Shown here: in pieces, positions 20,745-33,072 of the stretch | Position numbering within the stretch: the first letter of the stretch is position 1 | How the letters are laid out: every line of letters begins with the position of its first letter | From: Phytophthora quininea | Taxonomy: Eukaryota > Oomycota > Peronosporomycetes > Peronosporales > Peronosporaceae | Assembly (NCBI GenBank): GCA_011947345.1 | Contig: JAAVTG010000557.1 | Location: forward strand, 1 to 64,000 | Length of the DNA stretch: 64,000 nucleotides | Direction: 5' to 3' | Program-made: the position numbers and the translations under genes | Notes under the pieces: generated by a model | What the model was told of the DNA's origin: nothing | What the model saw: only the letters and a program-made list of their open reading frames with translations | Database searches by the model: none

Positions 20745-22905
20745 GTCGTCCCGTCTTGTGGTCCCGGTAAAGGCCTCCTCCTCGGACCATACTCAAGCCA
20801 AGTCAAGTCAGAAGAATTCACCGCGAGGTGACACTCTCTCCCGGAGATGTGTCGAAGTGCCTCCCATCAGGACCATACTGCGTCCAGGTCAAGTGAGATG
20901 AGCCATAGTGTTCCCAAGTCAAGTCGATCAAGGTACGCACCTGGGCCACGTCGAGACATCGTCGGAGGCAGCGGACCCGGGCCCCGGTCCGGGTCCATAG
21001 TGAAATCAAGTATAGTTCATAGGAACGTAACTCGCCCCGGTGAAGGCTGGGGCGACCAATTCAGTCTACCTTTTTCCCTCGAGCGCGCAAGTGTTCTCTT
21101 CAGCGCGATCATCTGGGACCAGGGCCACAGAGGGCCGAAGCTGTGCTTAAGGCTATCCCGGTAATATTTCCATTCTTTTTGCCTACATTCCCCCAGGGAG
21201 TTAGGCATTTCATATTGTGTGTCCCGGTAGCGGTCTGGCCGACCCGAGTTTGCACATTTCATATTACTAGGGCCATCGCCCCTGGAGTCTTCCGTCCGAA
21301 AGAACAGAGTGTATATTGTGCGTCATGTCCCCGGTCCCGGTCCCAGGCAGTGTCCCGGACCGTTGTGTGTGTTCTGCCGCCCGCAGCTCACCAGTACCAG
21401 GTCGAGACGTTCTTTGAACAACTCGGTGACCGGTCCCTCATCAAAACAACCGTTTTCGAAGGGGGTTCACAAGGTGAAGGTACTGACCGGCCCAGGGCCC
21501 TCCCGGTCCCCTACGAGGACCCGAAGGAACGTTTTCAGTGGGAGGATCACAGGTCACGACCCCGGATAAATCCCTCGTTTGGGCGGAGCCGTCTGACTCA
21601 CTTGGGAGTATCACGTGTACAACACCAGAAAGTGGTAAGAAGCCCAAGCGCTACACCACTTCGCCCCAAAGGCGCATGTTGGCAGTGTGGAAAGCAAGAC
21701 AGCAGTGACCATAGATTATTGAAATGGTCATCTTGACCGAAAAGTGAACTTGTGTTTGCGGACGAACAAAGCGGTACCCGTGATAATTGTCACGGCGATA
21801 ATTCCCACCATGGCCTCAGCTGACTGGAGGGAATTGCAATAGCCCCATAACCAAATCATCGGTGATCTACGAGAATTTACACGTTCCGATCGATGCATGC
21901 AGCTGTAAAAAAATATTCCTGGTAGCTGCATTTTGTGGACCACACTTTTAGTAGATACTGGTTTCTTACAAATTTCAAGTACGAAGATCTTATAAATCTG
22001 TTCGTCTGTATACGTTATGCAAAATATGATATTTCTGGAGGTATTTGATTAATGCGGGTTTTCCACTCGCTAATCAGATAGCCCAAACAAATCCGACTAA
22101 GTACGAAAAATTTGCTAATAAGTTATCAGTGATAACTCCTTGAAGTCGTCTCAGAGGAAGGTTGGGAAATGAATAAATGGCAAGGGGCAGCAGGACGGGA
22201 ACACGAGATAGAGAACTGCACGACGACGAGAAGTGAAATAAAGAGAAGCGCAGAGAGCAGCAAGGCGCTGAGTATGACGAGAATATGAGCGCCGAGTAAT
22301 AATAAAAACAGTACACAACGCATAGCAACGGGAGACGTTGAATCGGTCGTAGGCGACCTCTTTTGCAAGTCCCGATCGTGCTGCTCATGATCCCCTGCAG
22401 TCTTTCATCACGCGGTCGTAGAAGAACGTCATGCCGGTGCTGATGTAGTTCTCAAAGCGGTGCACAAGAGGATTAGTTCGATTTGTTTAATGAGTTTGAG
22501 ATGTTTGACGCGTTTGATGATACGTTTGATGTCGTTGAGTCTGCAGTCTATGGCTGCGAAGCAGGCGCAGGAGATGCAACAGCAGTATCCATCTACTGTG
22601 TAGGCTACAGTTTAGCGCTACCAGCCCAATCCTCATGTCACGACAGCAGTATTGCTCAGCAAGATCTCATAGTTTGACGGCAAAGTAATATATACAAATA
22701 ATGCGCTTACGCTACGCCCTGCTTCGACTAACACAGTCAAACGGATCGTCCACTTCATGCGTAGACGGAGACTCCTTTTTGTTGCTGCGGGGCCGCAGTC
22801 GTATAGTACTGAAGCTCTTTCGTGCCCAGTCGATTCAGGGACGGGTCCTTCGTTGTATGATGGACGCGCTCGCAGTCTGGACGCTTTATTTTTCTCTTGC
22901 ACTCA
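20745..22905. other. Gene-free region with CCGGTCCC-rich patches
   Basis: No coding frame looks real. From 20690 to 21560 the sequence is unusually rich in CCCGG, GGTCC and CCCGGTCC words. Around 22140-22330 a purine-rich tract occurs on the plus strand. A frame at 22483-22677 and a minus-strand frame ending near 22386 (containing TGMTFFYDRVMKDC) look slightly protein-like but could not be tied to any family. Confidence 0.45.
20784..21010. repeat. Degenerate short direct repeats (CCATAsTs...AAGTCAAGT)
   Basis: Four imperfect copies of a CCATACT/CCATAGT word followed by a CAAGTCAAGT-like word start at about 20785, 20868, 20901 and 20993. Spacing varies from about 30 to 90 bases. They lie next to the Harbinger-like gene and may be transposase-bound subterminal repeats or simply decayed repeat DNA. 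Confidence 0.35.
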
Positions 22906-24509
22906 TCAGGTTTGCTGGGCTACTGGGTCTCGCTGCGCCTCCATTCGGTGCTGTCTGCCGCGATAGCTGTTGCCGTATTTTCCCTCCTGCATAATAAATG
23001 TCATAGAAATGTTAGTAAAGCAGCATAAAGCACTGGGAGAAGGCCCGTGGGTGACGTACCGAGTGTGCCATGCAACATCCATTCCGTTGTGCCCACTTAG
23101 AGCACCCACTGGGATGTCCACAGCGACGCCCACCTCCGTGGGAGCGGCAGAAGCCGTCGCCTTGCGAGCTCTTGGAGCAGCCTTCCACACGGCAGCGTAC
23201 GCCACCGCCGTGGGCCTTGCACATGCCACGCGATTGAGCTGCCTTCATGCATCCCTCCACGGTGCAGCGCTTGCCACCTCCATGAGTAATGCAGAGACTT
23301 CCGCTTTGACTGGCACGAGAGCAGCCTTCCACGCTGCAGCGGCGCCCTCCGCCGTGGGCCTTGCAGAGTCCTCTAGAACGCGATAGATTCTGGCAGCCTT
23401 CGGCCGTACACATTTTGCGGCGTTTGCCCTTGGTAGCTCCCGACGTCGGGGTGCTGGTCACCGACATACTTGACACGCTGCTTAGTGCCGCCGCCGCCGC
23501 CAACATCTTGACCTGTCCGTCCCCGTCGTCCGAGTACATGCTGCCGATGCTTTCCTCACGAGCTCGCAGCGGTCTCGCCGGGATCGCGTACTTGGTCTCC
23601 TGCTCGATCGCTCCCTTCCTCGCGTCCGACAAGTCCTGCGCATTTAAATCCCTGCAAATCGACGCAATATCCTCCACGAGCGGTCTCGGTCCGCCAGTCG
23701 TCGTAACGTACGCCGACGTCTTGGGGTTCTGTCTCTGATCATGCACGTCCGGCGGCGGTGTCGGCAGTAGTGCGTCCTGTAGTCGTCTCAGATCCGTGCC
23801 GCTCTCCACTGGTGTGGGGGTGTCCTTGTTGAAATCGTAGGGCGACGGTAGTAGCGTCACATCGGGCGTGGGGGTTCTCAGCTGACTCATCCACTCCTCC
23901 ATGACGCTTGAAAACGGAGCCGACGGAGCCCCCGCTGGTCCTCTGGCTGCTCCTGTTTGCTGCGGGGTCTGTCCTCCTCTCGGAGGTCGCATGGGGCGGA
24001 CTCCGTCCACGACGGGGCTGCGGCCCATGTTTGGCGTTGGGGTGGAGCCCACGACCGCCGGTGTGAGCGGCGTGAGCATCCCAGGTGACGGAAGACTGGA
24101 TAAGGCCGGGGACGGCGTCGACCGGAAGGAGCTGGAGGCCACAGCGGCCGCGGGGACCAGGTCCGGGCTGGGAAGGCCGCCTCCCGGGCCGCCGCTTCAT
24201 AGTCCAGCGGGCTCGGGTGGCTGACGGAGGTGGAGGGGGCCGGCGGGGCGACGCCGGGCGTCAGACGCTCATACTGCACGGCTGGGGGTTCCCGGGCGTG
24301 ATTCGCTCGTACTTGACGGCGGGGTAGAAGCCTCCGCGTTGGTTATTGTTGGGGTTACTATGCGAGTGGGTGGAGCCCGTGGCGGCGGCGTAGGCGGCAG
24401 CATCAGCGCGGCTGAGGTGGTGGGCGCTCTCGTGGGGCTCGTCCTTGCGCTTGCGGCCGATGAGCGACAGCAGCTCGAACGGGCGGCCGAGCTTCTCTCC
24501 CAGAGGCAT
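22906..24509 (-). CDS. HGGG-repeat zinc-finger protein (WRKY19-like repeats), copy 1
   Basis: The C-terminal third has five tandem units of the form C-x4-C-x10-C-x2-H-GGG-x-R/K-C, for example CSVEGCSRASQSGSLCITHG. This is the finger array also found before the WRKY domain of plant WRKY19 proteins; no WRKY motif is present here. A nuclear role is inferred from the basic stretch KGKRRKMC before the array. The N-terminus from ATG 24509 (MPLGEKLGRPFELL) is Pro/Ser-rich. An intron at 22987-23059 (73 bp) leads to the last exon, ending at 22906. Two breaks, at about 24283 (CCCCC) and 24178 (CCC), are each cured by one extra C. Its paralogue lies at 27145-28853 on the same strand. Confidence 0.8.
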
Positions 24510-25479
24510 CGTGGCGGTGCTGGGGCTTGAGGAGCTCGCGGAATGAGGCAGTGCTCACGGAGAACAAATATTCGATAGGATAGGTTTCTTGAAACCACTT
24601 GAACTTTGTATGTCGATGTGACACGTCCAAAAGAGCCGGGGAGGCGATTAAAAATAGGAGCATACGAAAAGCAAGTATCCAATACAAAAGTAAGATACCT
24701 CGGGATCGATTAATCGATGTGTCAAAGGTTTTGTAAAACAAGCTCATATTTTTAAATGGTGCTCTTGCAAGTTTCCCTCCTCACAGCAATATCGTACTCG
24801 TAGCCGCATGGCTGGGGGTGGTAAACGAGCCCTACGCAGAGTAATTATGCGCGGAAAGCTATTCCCCATGCTTTGGACTGTGGGAAAGTGCATTCACTAA
24901 TGAAAGGTAAACTGCTGCAAAAACTCGAGAGCGAAGATTTAAAATCTTCTTTGGTCATAACAGCCATTCCAGCACAAATTGTTGACAGACAAGCAACTAC
25001 GTGCGGGGATGCGATCGTAGTCGGCGTGCTCCCAGAACAAGCGCGAAGACTCACGGTGAGTCTCTCCACCCCAGTTTCGAATACCGGGTAACACTATTCA
25101 GGAGCGTGAGCACTTTACATAAAATGTTGAGCATCTTTTATTGTTTCCCATAACGTCAATTGGAGAGGCAACAGCGCGCTGCTGCTGTTGAGCACAGCTG
25201 TCCGTCGCCAAGCGAATTCCTTGGGGAAACCATTACTGCTGCACTGTACCGGGTAGGCCTCACGCCGCGCTTCACACGCTTTATTGTGGCGATCTCGCAG
25301 AGTTGTTGTAGCACAGGAATTATGGCTGTACGTTCGCCAGCTCTTGGGCGGCACCACTTGAAGATTCGCGATGGCGTGATTGGGCTGAACGGCTTTTATC
25401 GCCCGTGATCATGTTGGCTTACAACTGCCGGAAGGCACTGCAACCGCAGCGACGGCTGCGTACAGTAGTGTTCGACTGG
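24510..25479. other. No confident gene
   Basis: A plus-strand frame at about 24873-25091 (VITAIPAQIVDRQATTCGD) has protein-like composition and could be a fragment, but nothing convincing precedes or follows it. It lies upstream of the retroelement RNase H remnant. Confidence 0.4.
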
Positions 25480-26181
25480 TGCATACAGTATTGTACTATA
25501 CGATGCAGCAGTGCCCGGCTCGTAGAGCGTTGGAGAAGCCAAAGCTCTGGCAAACTGCTCATTGCAGTCAGTCGTGTGGATTTTGCCGCTTTCGGGAGCC
25601 GCGACTGGATATTCCGTTGCGCGAACGAAGTGCATCCTCAAATCTATGACGCTTCTCGGCAAAGTATTGGCTGGAACTCGCCTTCGGTGCTGAAAGGTGA
25701 CAGCGGGGCCAAACAGCACGTTATTTTCAGCTGCCCGCTGCTTTTGTCGAGCAATGTGATCACTTCATCTCGCATTGACTCAGCAAAAAGTATGAAACAG
25801 AATTCGTAAGGCGCTTGGCCATCATGAATCGAGCTGCATGACAATTTCTACCTCGACTCTCATCGAGCAAGAAGATCTAATTTGCTACGAGCACAACTTC
25901 TCACCACTCCACGTGATGGGAGATAGCGAGCTGATCTTACGCCAGCAATGCCAACCACTTAAAGCTGCTCATCTGAAACCACTCTATTGGCAAAGCAGCC
26001 GATTGGCGGATAAACTTCGAGTGTCCTCGTGGACACACCACTTCGCGGGCTCAACAAATGTGCCGATGCTCTCGCCAACCTGGCGATGGATTCGTCCCGC
26101 AGCTTCCAACTGGATCCAACGGCGGTGGACACCCGCGCTAACCTACGCGCCCAGCGACATTGGGTACTGGCTTGCTCGTGA
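25480..26181 (+). pseudogene. Retroelement RNase H remnant
   Basis: Pieces in shifting frames match the RNase H domain of oomycete retrotransposons. GAYSIVLYDAAVP lies at about 25490; LHVMGDSELILRQ, then RLADKLRVSSWTHH, at 25900-26045; and NKCADALANLAMDSS, after a frame change, at about 26055-26100, ending with a stop at 26181. The His and Asp of the last two blocks are normal catalytic positions. No reverse transcriptase or gag was recognised upstream, so this is a 5'-truncated, decayed copy. Confidence 0.65.
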
Positions 26182-27144
26182 ACTCGATGGGGCGTCTTCG
26201 GATGCCGGGGCCGACCCAGTGTAGGGTCAACGGGGGCTCTAGGGCAATGCTCACTGGGCATGACTAGAGATAGTATAAGCAACTGGTGATTCAGAGGCAC
26301 CAGTTGTAATGGACATAGGAGGTCGTTAGGTCTCTAAGTGACATCAATGTACCTCACTGAAAAACGAAGCAGATCTCTCAAAGACGTTGTGATCCCTTTG
26401 GCTCAAACTCTCATTGCAAGAAACAATAACACAGCTCGAAATCTCAAAACCCAGCCGTATTTTTGCTTTCGGTCTACCTGATGCGATAAACCATCTTCAA
26501 CCTCCAAGGCTAGTGCGAGGTACTCTTCCCAAACAAGCAACAAGAGACATCAAAGCTCGATAGAGTTCGATCTCACTGGGTGAGTGGGTGAATGTGGCAG
26601 CAATTCGCACAAAGTTTGCAGTAGTCAACTGCTCTATTCGACGACGACTGTACTCAACGACAGAACCAACAGAGAATCCGCCAACGAGTTCAGTATTCCG
26701 CGACGGCAACCTGCAGCAAATACAATCGGGAACTTAACATTGATACCAACTGCCGAAGATGATGCGGCTGCGGAGCAGGCGCAGCAGATGCCGAATATCT
26801 AAGCATAAACAAAACCACACCTCATCACCAACAACCAAATTGTTATTGCAGCAACAGCTCATTCACAATAACTTTTCGAGCTTCTCCGGGCACAGCATGG
26901 CCTCGGCCTTGTGCGGGAACACCATGTATCGGTTTACATGTGAAGTTGAAAAGATACCTTTTGTAGAAAATATACAAAGTCGCTGGAGCAGATTGCTTCC
27001 ATTGTGCTGCTGCTTGTTGTGGTTGTACGCGACGAAAACGGATCAACGTGCCATTGATGTTGGTAGTTCCACAACTTAGGGCTAATAATTACTAACTAAC
27101 AGCGAGGACGAAGGCAAAAAGCGATGGCGTCCCCGGTCCTTTCA
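26182..27144. other. Intergenic, no gene recognised
   Basis: Short frames only, and no motif. It separates the retroelement remnant from the 3' end of the second HGGG zinc-finger gene and probably contains the element's 3' end. Confidence 0.5.
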
Positions 27145-28853
27145 CTAGACGGTGGTCGCGTTGGTGGTACTCGCTGCTGGCACTCCCGTCGGCACCGCTG
27201 CAGCAGCCTTGGCGCTGGCCTCCTGTCCTAGCAGACGCAAATGCGTCGAGCAGAGTCCGTTCCTGCGGCAGGAGCGGTTGCAATTGGCCATGCTGCAGCG
27301 CTTGCCACCTCCGTGATGCGCGCAGAACCCGCCGCCGCGGTCGTTGCGCATGCAGCCGGGCACCTCGCAGAAGCGCGAGCCGCCGTGCAGCGCACAATAG
27401 TCCCCGCGTTGAGTGCCCTTGTTGCAGCCTTCGGCGGCGCAGCGCTTGCCACCTCCGTGCGCTCGACAGAAACCACCGCCCTGGCTGGACTTGGTGCAGT
27501 CCGGGAACTGGCAGCGCGGGCCGCCTCCATGCGCCTTGCAGAGCGAGTTGGTCTGCGCCGCCTTGTCACATCCCGGATGCTTGCAACGCTTGCCGCCGCC
27601 GTGCTTGATACACATGTTGCCGCCCTGACTGCTCTTCTCGCAGCCCTCAACCATGCACCGCCGACCGCCGCCGTGGGCGATGCACAGGTCCTGCGACCGA
27701 GCACGCTTACCGCAGCCGGCGACGGAGCAGAGCCGGCGTATCCGCTTGGGTTTCTTCGGAGCTGTCGAGCCGTCCTTTCCTGTTGAAGACGTCTGGGTGC
27801 CTGCCGCAACGGCCGTTGATCCTGCGGCGGAGGACGGCGTGGTCACGCCACCCGACATCGGAGACGACGTCGAGAACCCAGACGACGAGCCGTTCCAGTC
27901 GCTATTCGCGTCGCTGTCGTCCTGCAGCGCCTCCAGCTCTGGCATCGAGAAGCCGCTGATGGCGGCCAGCGCTGCAGCCGGCGGCTGGGCCACTTCATAC
28001 AGCGAAGTGGCACCGCTGTTGCCCATTCTCGCCTGGAAGGAAGTCGATGGAGCCACTACACCCATCATCCCGCCGCTGACTGCGGGGAAGAAGGATGCGG
28101 TGCCTTCGAGCTGGTTGCTGACCCCTTGATACTGCTGCTGCTGATGCTGCATGCCTGCGGAGAACGGGACCGGGTCGTAGAGCGGGAAGTCGCTCACGGG
28201 CAGCGTCGCGCAGTCTTGGTACGGCATGGCAAAGCCCGCCGAGAACAGGTCCGCGACGGGCGGTTGCATCGCCGCAGCTTGCTGGTGGTGGATCTGCTGG
28301 TTGCTGCCCACTGCTAGATCCATCATCTGCGTCAGATCCGAGCTGGTGGGCATCATGGTGCCGGGCAGCACCGCCGCGTGCTGCTGCTGGTTGTCGAGCG
28401 CGTCCGAGTCGAGCAGCGCCTGCGTCTCGGCGACCGTGGGCTCGAAACCCCAGTTGGCCACGGGTGCGCGCGGCGGGCCGTGGCTGAGGTTCCAGTTGGC
28501 GGCGAGCATGCCCATCATGTCGCGGTCCAGCTCGAGCTGCGGGGCCGCCATCAAGGCCGACGTCGCAGGCGTGGCCGCGGCACTCGAGTGCTCGGTCTTG
28601 CAGACTCCTGGTTGGTGTTGTTGCTGTGCTTGATGGTGTTGTGATTGATGTTGTTACTGTGGTTGTTGCTGTACGCCGCCGGATCGGGAATGGCGTCGCC
28701 GCGGGGCATCTTGAGCTCCTCGAGTGGCAGCGACGAAAACGACGGCGAGGCTGGAGACCAGGCAGTCGTTGCTGTACAATCCGGTTGTCCGGCACCGAGC
28801 GCCGCGGGCATGGCGCGCGGCGCCGCCTCCGGGTGTATTTGGTGCAGCGCCAT
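27145..28853 (-). CDS. HGGG-repeat zinc-finger protein (WRKY19-like repeats), copy 2
   Basis: Eight tandem Cys/His units fill the C-terminal half, beginning CSVAGCGKRARSQDLCIAHG and ending CRRNGLCSTH, preceded by the basic patch KKPKRIRR, a likely nuclear signal. The N-terminal half is rich in Gln, Met, Ser and Asp, like a transcription activation region. ATG 28853 (MALHQIHPEAAPRAM) starts a frame that runs into an Asn/His tract and changes frame near 28600-28640. The main frame is then open from 28554 without a break to 27145. If the shift were real, translation could start at ATG 28554 and still give 469 residues. It has the same orientation as the five-finger paralogue at 22906-24509. Confidence 0.82.
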
Positions 28854-31800
28854 TGAAGAGTGAGCGAGCTCGTCGCACTTGGTGCTTGTAGACGTGCGTG
28901 GCGTTAAAACGCCTGAATTTCTTGTCTATGACGCCGGGCCGACAATTGTTTCTGCTTGGAGCAGCGATGGTTTGAGGCTTCGAGGCTTTCCGAGCTCTTT
29001 GAGGGGGCTTCGAGCGGCGTTCTTGCGGTGATGAATGGCTCGCTTCTCTCTGCTGGGGAGTTTTGGATAATGCCCCCCTCCCGGTTTGTCCTGGATCGGA
29101 CGTGTCCAAAGGATTACTATTTCGTCATGGGCTATACAAACACCAAGCGAAAGTTTGGGCGAAAGCCAAAAGGGCACACTCGTCTCTCGACAACGGACGG
29201 ATGCGGTGAGGCCACGGCGAGCCTGCCTGTCTTCTGGGTGCGACGACCAGCGGCAAAGCTTGCGATCGCGATCTCGTCGGCAGAAAACGCAAGGGGTCCG
29301 ACGTAGAGGGTGTCGGAAAGAAGTCGTCAAAGTGTGAACTCATCGGTGCGTAAATCGAGTGGATCCGCCGCTGGCTGCAGCCATCGACAGCAGCGTCTTC
29401 GTCTGCAGCAGTGCAGAGTGCGGCAGTCTTGCGGTCGTGCGGCGGAGGACAAAGCACTTGCAGCGAAAAATGTCAGCAGACCGGACATCTTGACGTTTGT
29501 ATGCCAAATGTGCCGGGATTTTGCTGCATTTCAATGCCGTGTGGTAGGTTTTGCGCGTAAATCGATCACGTCCACAGCATAGGGACGCTTTGGACCAGAT
29601 TGGCGCCTGTTGCGGCCGTGCGTTGTATGCACCACACCCGCGCCCGCCAAGCTGCCGCCGCGGTCAGTGCCCGTGCCGTACACGAAAAATAGCGTTTGCC
29701 CGCATGAAGTGTGGCAGGCTGTTGGCCGTCGCGGTTCGTCATAGTAACGCCGTACCCATCATGGTCTTTGCCTCCTTGAAGCAGTGCGTATCTGCGCGAC
29801 CTGAAAATGAAGCGAGATAGACACGCACGCACTGCTGCGCGGGGCAGCCCGACCATGCGGAGCGGCCTCGACGAAGGGGTCTGTCCTGCCGACGCTGAGC
29901 ATGGCCAGCACCTGAATGCGGCATGTCACGTCGGCGGCCACGTCCCGACGGGGCTAGTCGACTCCACCCCGATGCCACTGCCCTACCATCTGCGCGAACG
30001 AAAGTGCCGCATGCACATGCCGCTGCGTTAAAAATGATCCGCCCCGTCGCGGAGAGCACTTCAACACGTTGCGCGCCTAGAAGTGCACGTGAGCAAGAAC
30101 ATGACAAGCATGTACCAACGAACCGCATGGTCGTTTAGAGTTTTCGAGGCCATTCATCCAGACGCGGCGTTTCCGGGACGTGTTGGACGAAGCAGCCTTC
30201 ATTCAGAGAGAAGAAGAGCTCCAATTGCCTATGTGCTGCTCGAAGCCGGCCTCGTCATCGCTGACAAGCTTCTCGAGTCACTGCCAGATACGCCAGCTTG
30301 AGCTTGTGCTAGCCTGTGGTCGAGCCCAGCCTAATTCAATGGAACGTTGCCATTTTTGTCGAGCCCTGTGGCCGTTTGGCGGCGGTGGAGTATCCAATTG
30401 CTGGTGCCTTTGTGTGAGTCATGTCGTGGTGAAGAGCACTTCCGATTCAACTGTGCACGACGCACCAATCATTATCAAAGGTCGGAACTTCCGTCGTATG
30501 CTGCGGGGGTGATGACTGTGGCCGCTCCGAGCAGTGGAGAAGCAAGTCGGTCGCCGACCTCTGGTCGGGCGTTGAAAGCTGTACCGTACGACGTTGCCAC
30601 CGAGATGTGATCACGCTTTCGGTGTTTGGTTGAAGTTTGCCGTTGTTCGAGCTCCAGGCCCCGGAGCTTTTGTGGTGGCGCTAGTCGCCTGGAGATGAAG
30701 CGCTCGCTCTTCACGATATTTATCGGCGAGTGCTTTTCGAACGGCAAGCGCCGAACGCTGTAATGCAGAAGTTTCAAGGTTGGTCGATTGGCGATATGCG
30801 TCCGCCGAGGAGTAATCAAGGAGGGACAAATATTTCGCCTCCGAAAAAGAAAAATGGCAAAACGACAAAACGACCAGCCTGCTGAGGACATTGTGAGTAA
30901 ATTGGCAGACCGGCACATTTTTCTCGTTCTAATGGTTGGGTTGGTGTTGCTGTCGGAGCATTGGTGGTCAAGGTGGACGCGATAGTGTGGATTGGAGTTG
31001 GCCAAGTTTTGGTTATTTTTTTCGTGGTACTGCGGCACTTCCACGAGCTGGAAAAGAGGCACAGAAGCAGTCCTGGCTGGGCTATTCTCCATCTCTGCTG
31101 GATAAGAGGTTGACTTCTTGGTTTGTGGGAAGCTGCAACATTTTCTCACGCCCAGAAATTGCGGTTGTGCACGTTGCGCTCCAACGCTTGTTGCGCCATC
31201 GTCGCTCCACGTACTAGTGGGTTTTATCAAGTTAATGGTGGCAATTCGGTGCTCGAGGCCCAATCGCATGCTTGAGAAATGTTGTTGCTACGGTTGGTTT
31301 GGTGGGGAAGAAACTGTGGGCTATGTTTGCACCAACGGCGCGGCAGAAGCGGCGAGCTCGCAGCCAATGAACCAGCAAAAATACCGCCGATAAAATGGCC
31401 AACTCCAACTGCACTCTCGCGTCCTCCTGCTTTGAGAACGACACGTGACAGCTGCTGTTAAGCTAAGTCGGCCCGGTTCAGTTATCAAGTTGCTGTGCAA
31501 TGTACATAGCATAACCGTCGTGGTCGTGCATCAAGCTCACCAAGATGGCAGCTCTGTGCTAAGGATTTGTGGGAATTCGCAGCCGACCACCTCACGAATT
31601 AGCGGGAAAAGCTGTGGCGCAGAAACTGCAGGAAACGGGACTGCAGTGTCGGCACAGTTCGAGTCTTTTGACCGAATGCATGTAGCTGCGAAGTGGAGAT
31701 TTGCTTTCTGGAATCTATGCGTGGAATGAACGGTGGATAGTATTGAAGACGCAGTCGATTGGATTAAAGCGTGCATCGATCGGAAAGTACCAGATGGAGG

Positions 31801-32035
31801 CGCGGCGAAAGCTGCGTCGTAATTGGCGCTGTCTCTCGATCAGGTTGGTGCCCAATTTAGAGAAATCATGCAGAATGCGCCCACCTCCAACCTAGTGCTT
31901 TTCTGCAAGCCTATCGGCACAAGTTGGATTCCTTGGTGAATTGACTGCGATGCGTCCAAACGGGGAAAAACGTTTAACGTCCATACAAAGCGAACATAGC
32001 TTTGGGAAGGTCAGGAGCGACAAGCAGATGTTGAG
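28854..32035. other. Gene-poor region, decayed sequence
   Basis: No gene with a recognisable domain in 3.2 kb. Open frames are short or alternate between strands. The only suggestive piece is the Cys/His-containing frame at 30347-30610. The composition fits decayed transposon DNA. Confidence 0.45.
30347..30610 (+). other. Possible decayed gag-like knuckle ORF
   Basis: The frame contains VPLCESCRGEEHFRFNCARR, a C-x2-C-x4-H-x4-C spacing like a retroviral-type zinc knuckle, followed by a Ser/Ala-rich tail. An adjacent frame upstream (30083-30301) is also protein-like. This is weak evidence for an old retroelement gag. Confidence 0.25.
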
Positions 32036-33072
32036 CAAGCTGTTCAATTCAGTACACTTTCGGCAATGGTGTTTCTACAAGGCTAGTATACGGTACACTA
32101 AGACAACCGTGCTTCTTCCGCGTGGCCTAGAAGGCCCTCCGACCAGCGCACTGGCAGCTGAGGACGGCCTATGGAATGCCAACTCGACTGAGACCAATCC
32201 CCACATTCTTCACGTCAACCCTTCCGTCCACCCGTTCACTGCTGCTCGTATGAAAGATGTCCCCGGCGCCTGTGAACTTCGGCTACGCATTGAATTCCAG
32301 TCCATCCACTGGATCGATGCCATCGACTCGGCCGTGTTCGATCGAACCGACCACGTGCAATTCGGTTTCTTGTTCCCACTACCATGTGAAGATTTCTTCG
32401 CTCCGCAGCGCAAGCTCCACGAAGTAGCCGAACATTTAACCTTCGGCGGAACAGATAGCAGCTATACCGGCGGAATGGGCTTCGCGTCCACCATCACGCC
32501 CACTTCCAACTTCCACACTTTGAAGTGGCACGAGTTTGTGAACGGCGGGCTTCGGTATCACACACTGGCAGGACCTGTCGGTCGAAAGCACGTCGCGGTG
32601 GTGCTTCGGTCGCTCTCTCGAGGCCGATCGATGTCGAAGACCTCGTCGGCATCACGGCTACTAGGGTGCAACACTTCACCGTCGCCGCACGCCAGTACGA
32701 ACTCCCTTGCGTCCACGTGCTCGCCGACACCACACGCCAACTCCACAACCTCGGCGTCGTCATTCTCATCGGAGAAACTCTTCGGTCACGGCACGTTCTG
32801 CGCTGAGGGGATGACGAAAAAGCGGGAAGTGTCCGTGCCGTTGACTCTTGGCGGCAGGCTGCTGGGGCGGCTTCAGCTGCGAGTATCACTGCAAATGCGT
32901 CAAAAGAAATGACCCCGACTCTGTTTAGGGAGCAACTCAACCTCGAAGCAAGGTGACACGGGCTTATGATCCGAAGTGGTCACGGTCTCGCACGAGTCGT
33001 AGGCTAAGCAGCGGAGAGAGTCCTTCATACCGCCAAGCGAGCTGTACAGAATGTGATCAGTGCACGACGGCA
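32036..33072. pseudogene. Partial, rearranged copy of the receptor-phosphatase gene
   Basis: Three consecutive pieces match 35932-36980 in the same plus-strand order: left flank (32036-32133), middle (32134-32919) and right flank (32920-33072). The middle piece is inverted relative to the other locus. As a result the copy's minus strand reads part of the 5-phosphatase domain (DHILYSSLGGMKD, then TSDHKPV) and then runs into reversed sequence with a stop. The plus strand reads the C-terminal domain on its own from about 32137 to 32912. The copy lacks the receptor and most of the phosphatase, so it cannot encode the full protein. Homology ends at 33072. Confidence 0.85.
32134..32919 (+). repeat. 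786-bp inverted repeat, arm A
   Basis: Reverse complement of 36042-36827, the same 786-bp length, with one difference noticed (32193, A here). It starts GCCCTCCGACC and ends GACCCCGAC. It encodes the C-terminal domain of the receptor-phosphatase protein on the plus strand. Confidence 0.92.

Noticed and set aside
22380..22680. Small mitochondrial-type protein end (TGMTFFYDRVMKDC) on the minus strand and a Leu-rich C-terminus on the plus strand
   Set aside because: Both readings are short, overlap each other, and lack a supporting upstream exon; no family could be named.
24873..25091. Possible proteasome-assembly-chaperone-like fragment (VITAIPAQIVDRQATTCGD)
   Set aside because: A loose likeness in one short stretch only; no continuation in any frame downstream.
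27241..27786. Ala-rich plus-strand frame across the zinc-finger array
   Set aside because: Antisense shadow of the repeated HGGG fingers, whose codon pattern keeps the opposite strand open.
30475..31269. A 264-residue minus-strand open frame
   Set aside because: No domain, basic composition without pattern, and no matching start or intron signals. Judged a chance frame in decayed DNA.
31941..32912. A 323-residue plus-strand open frame that looks like an independent gene
   Set aside because: From 32137 on it is the C-terminal piece of the receptor-phosphatase gene read from the inverted copy; the first 65 residues have no protein-like signal. It is a by-product of the rearrangement.
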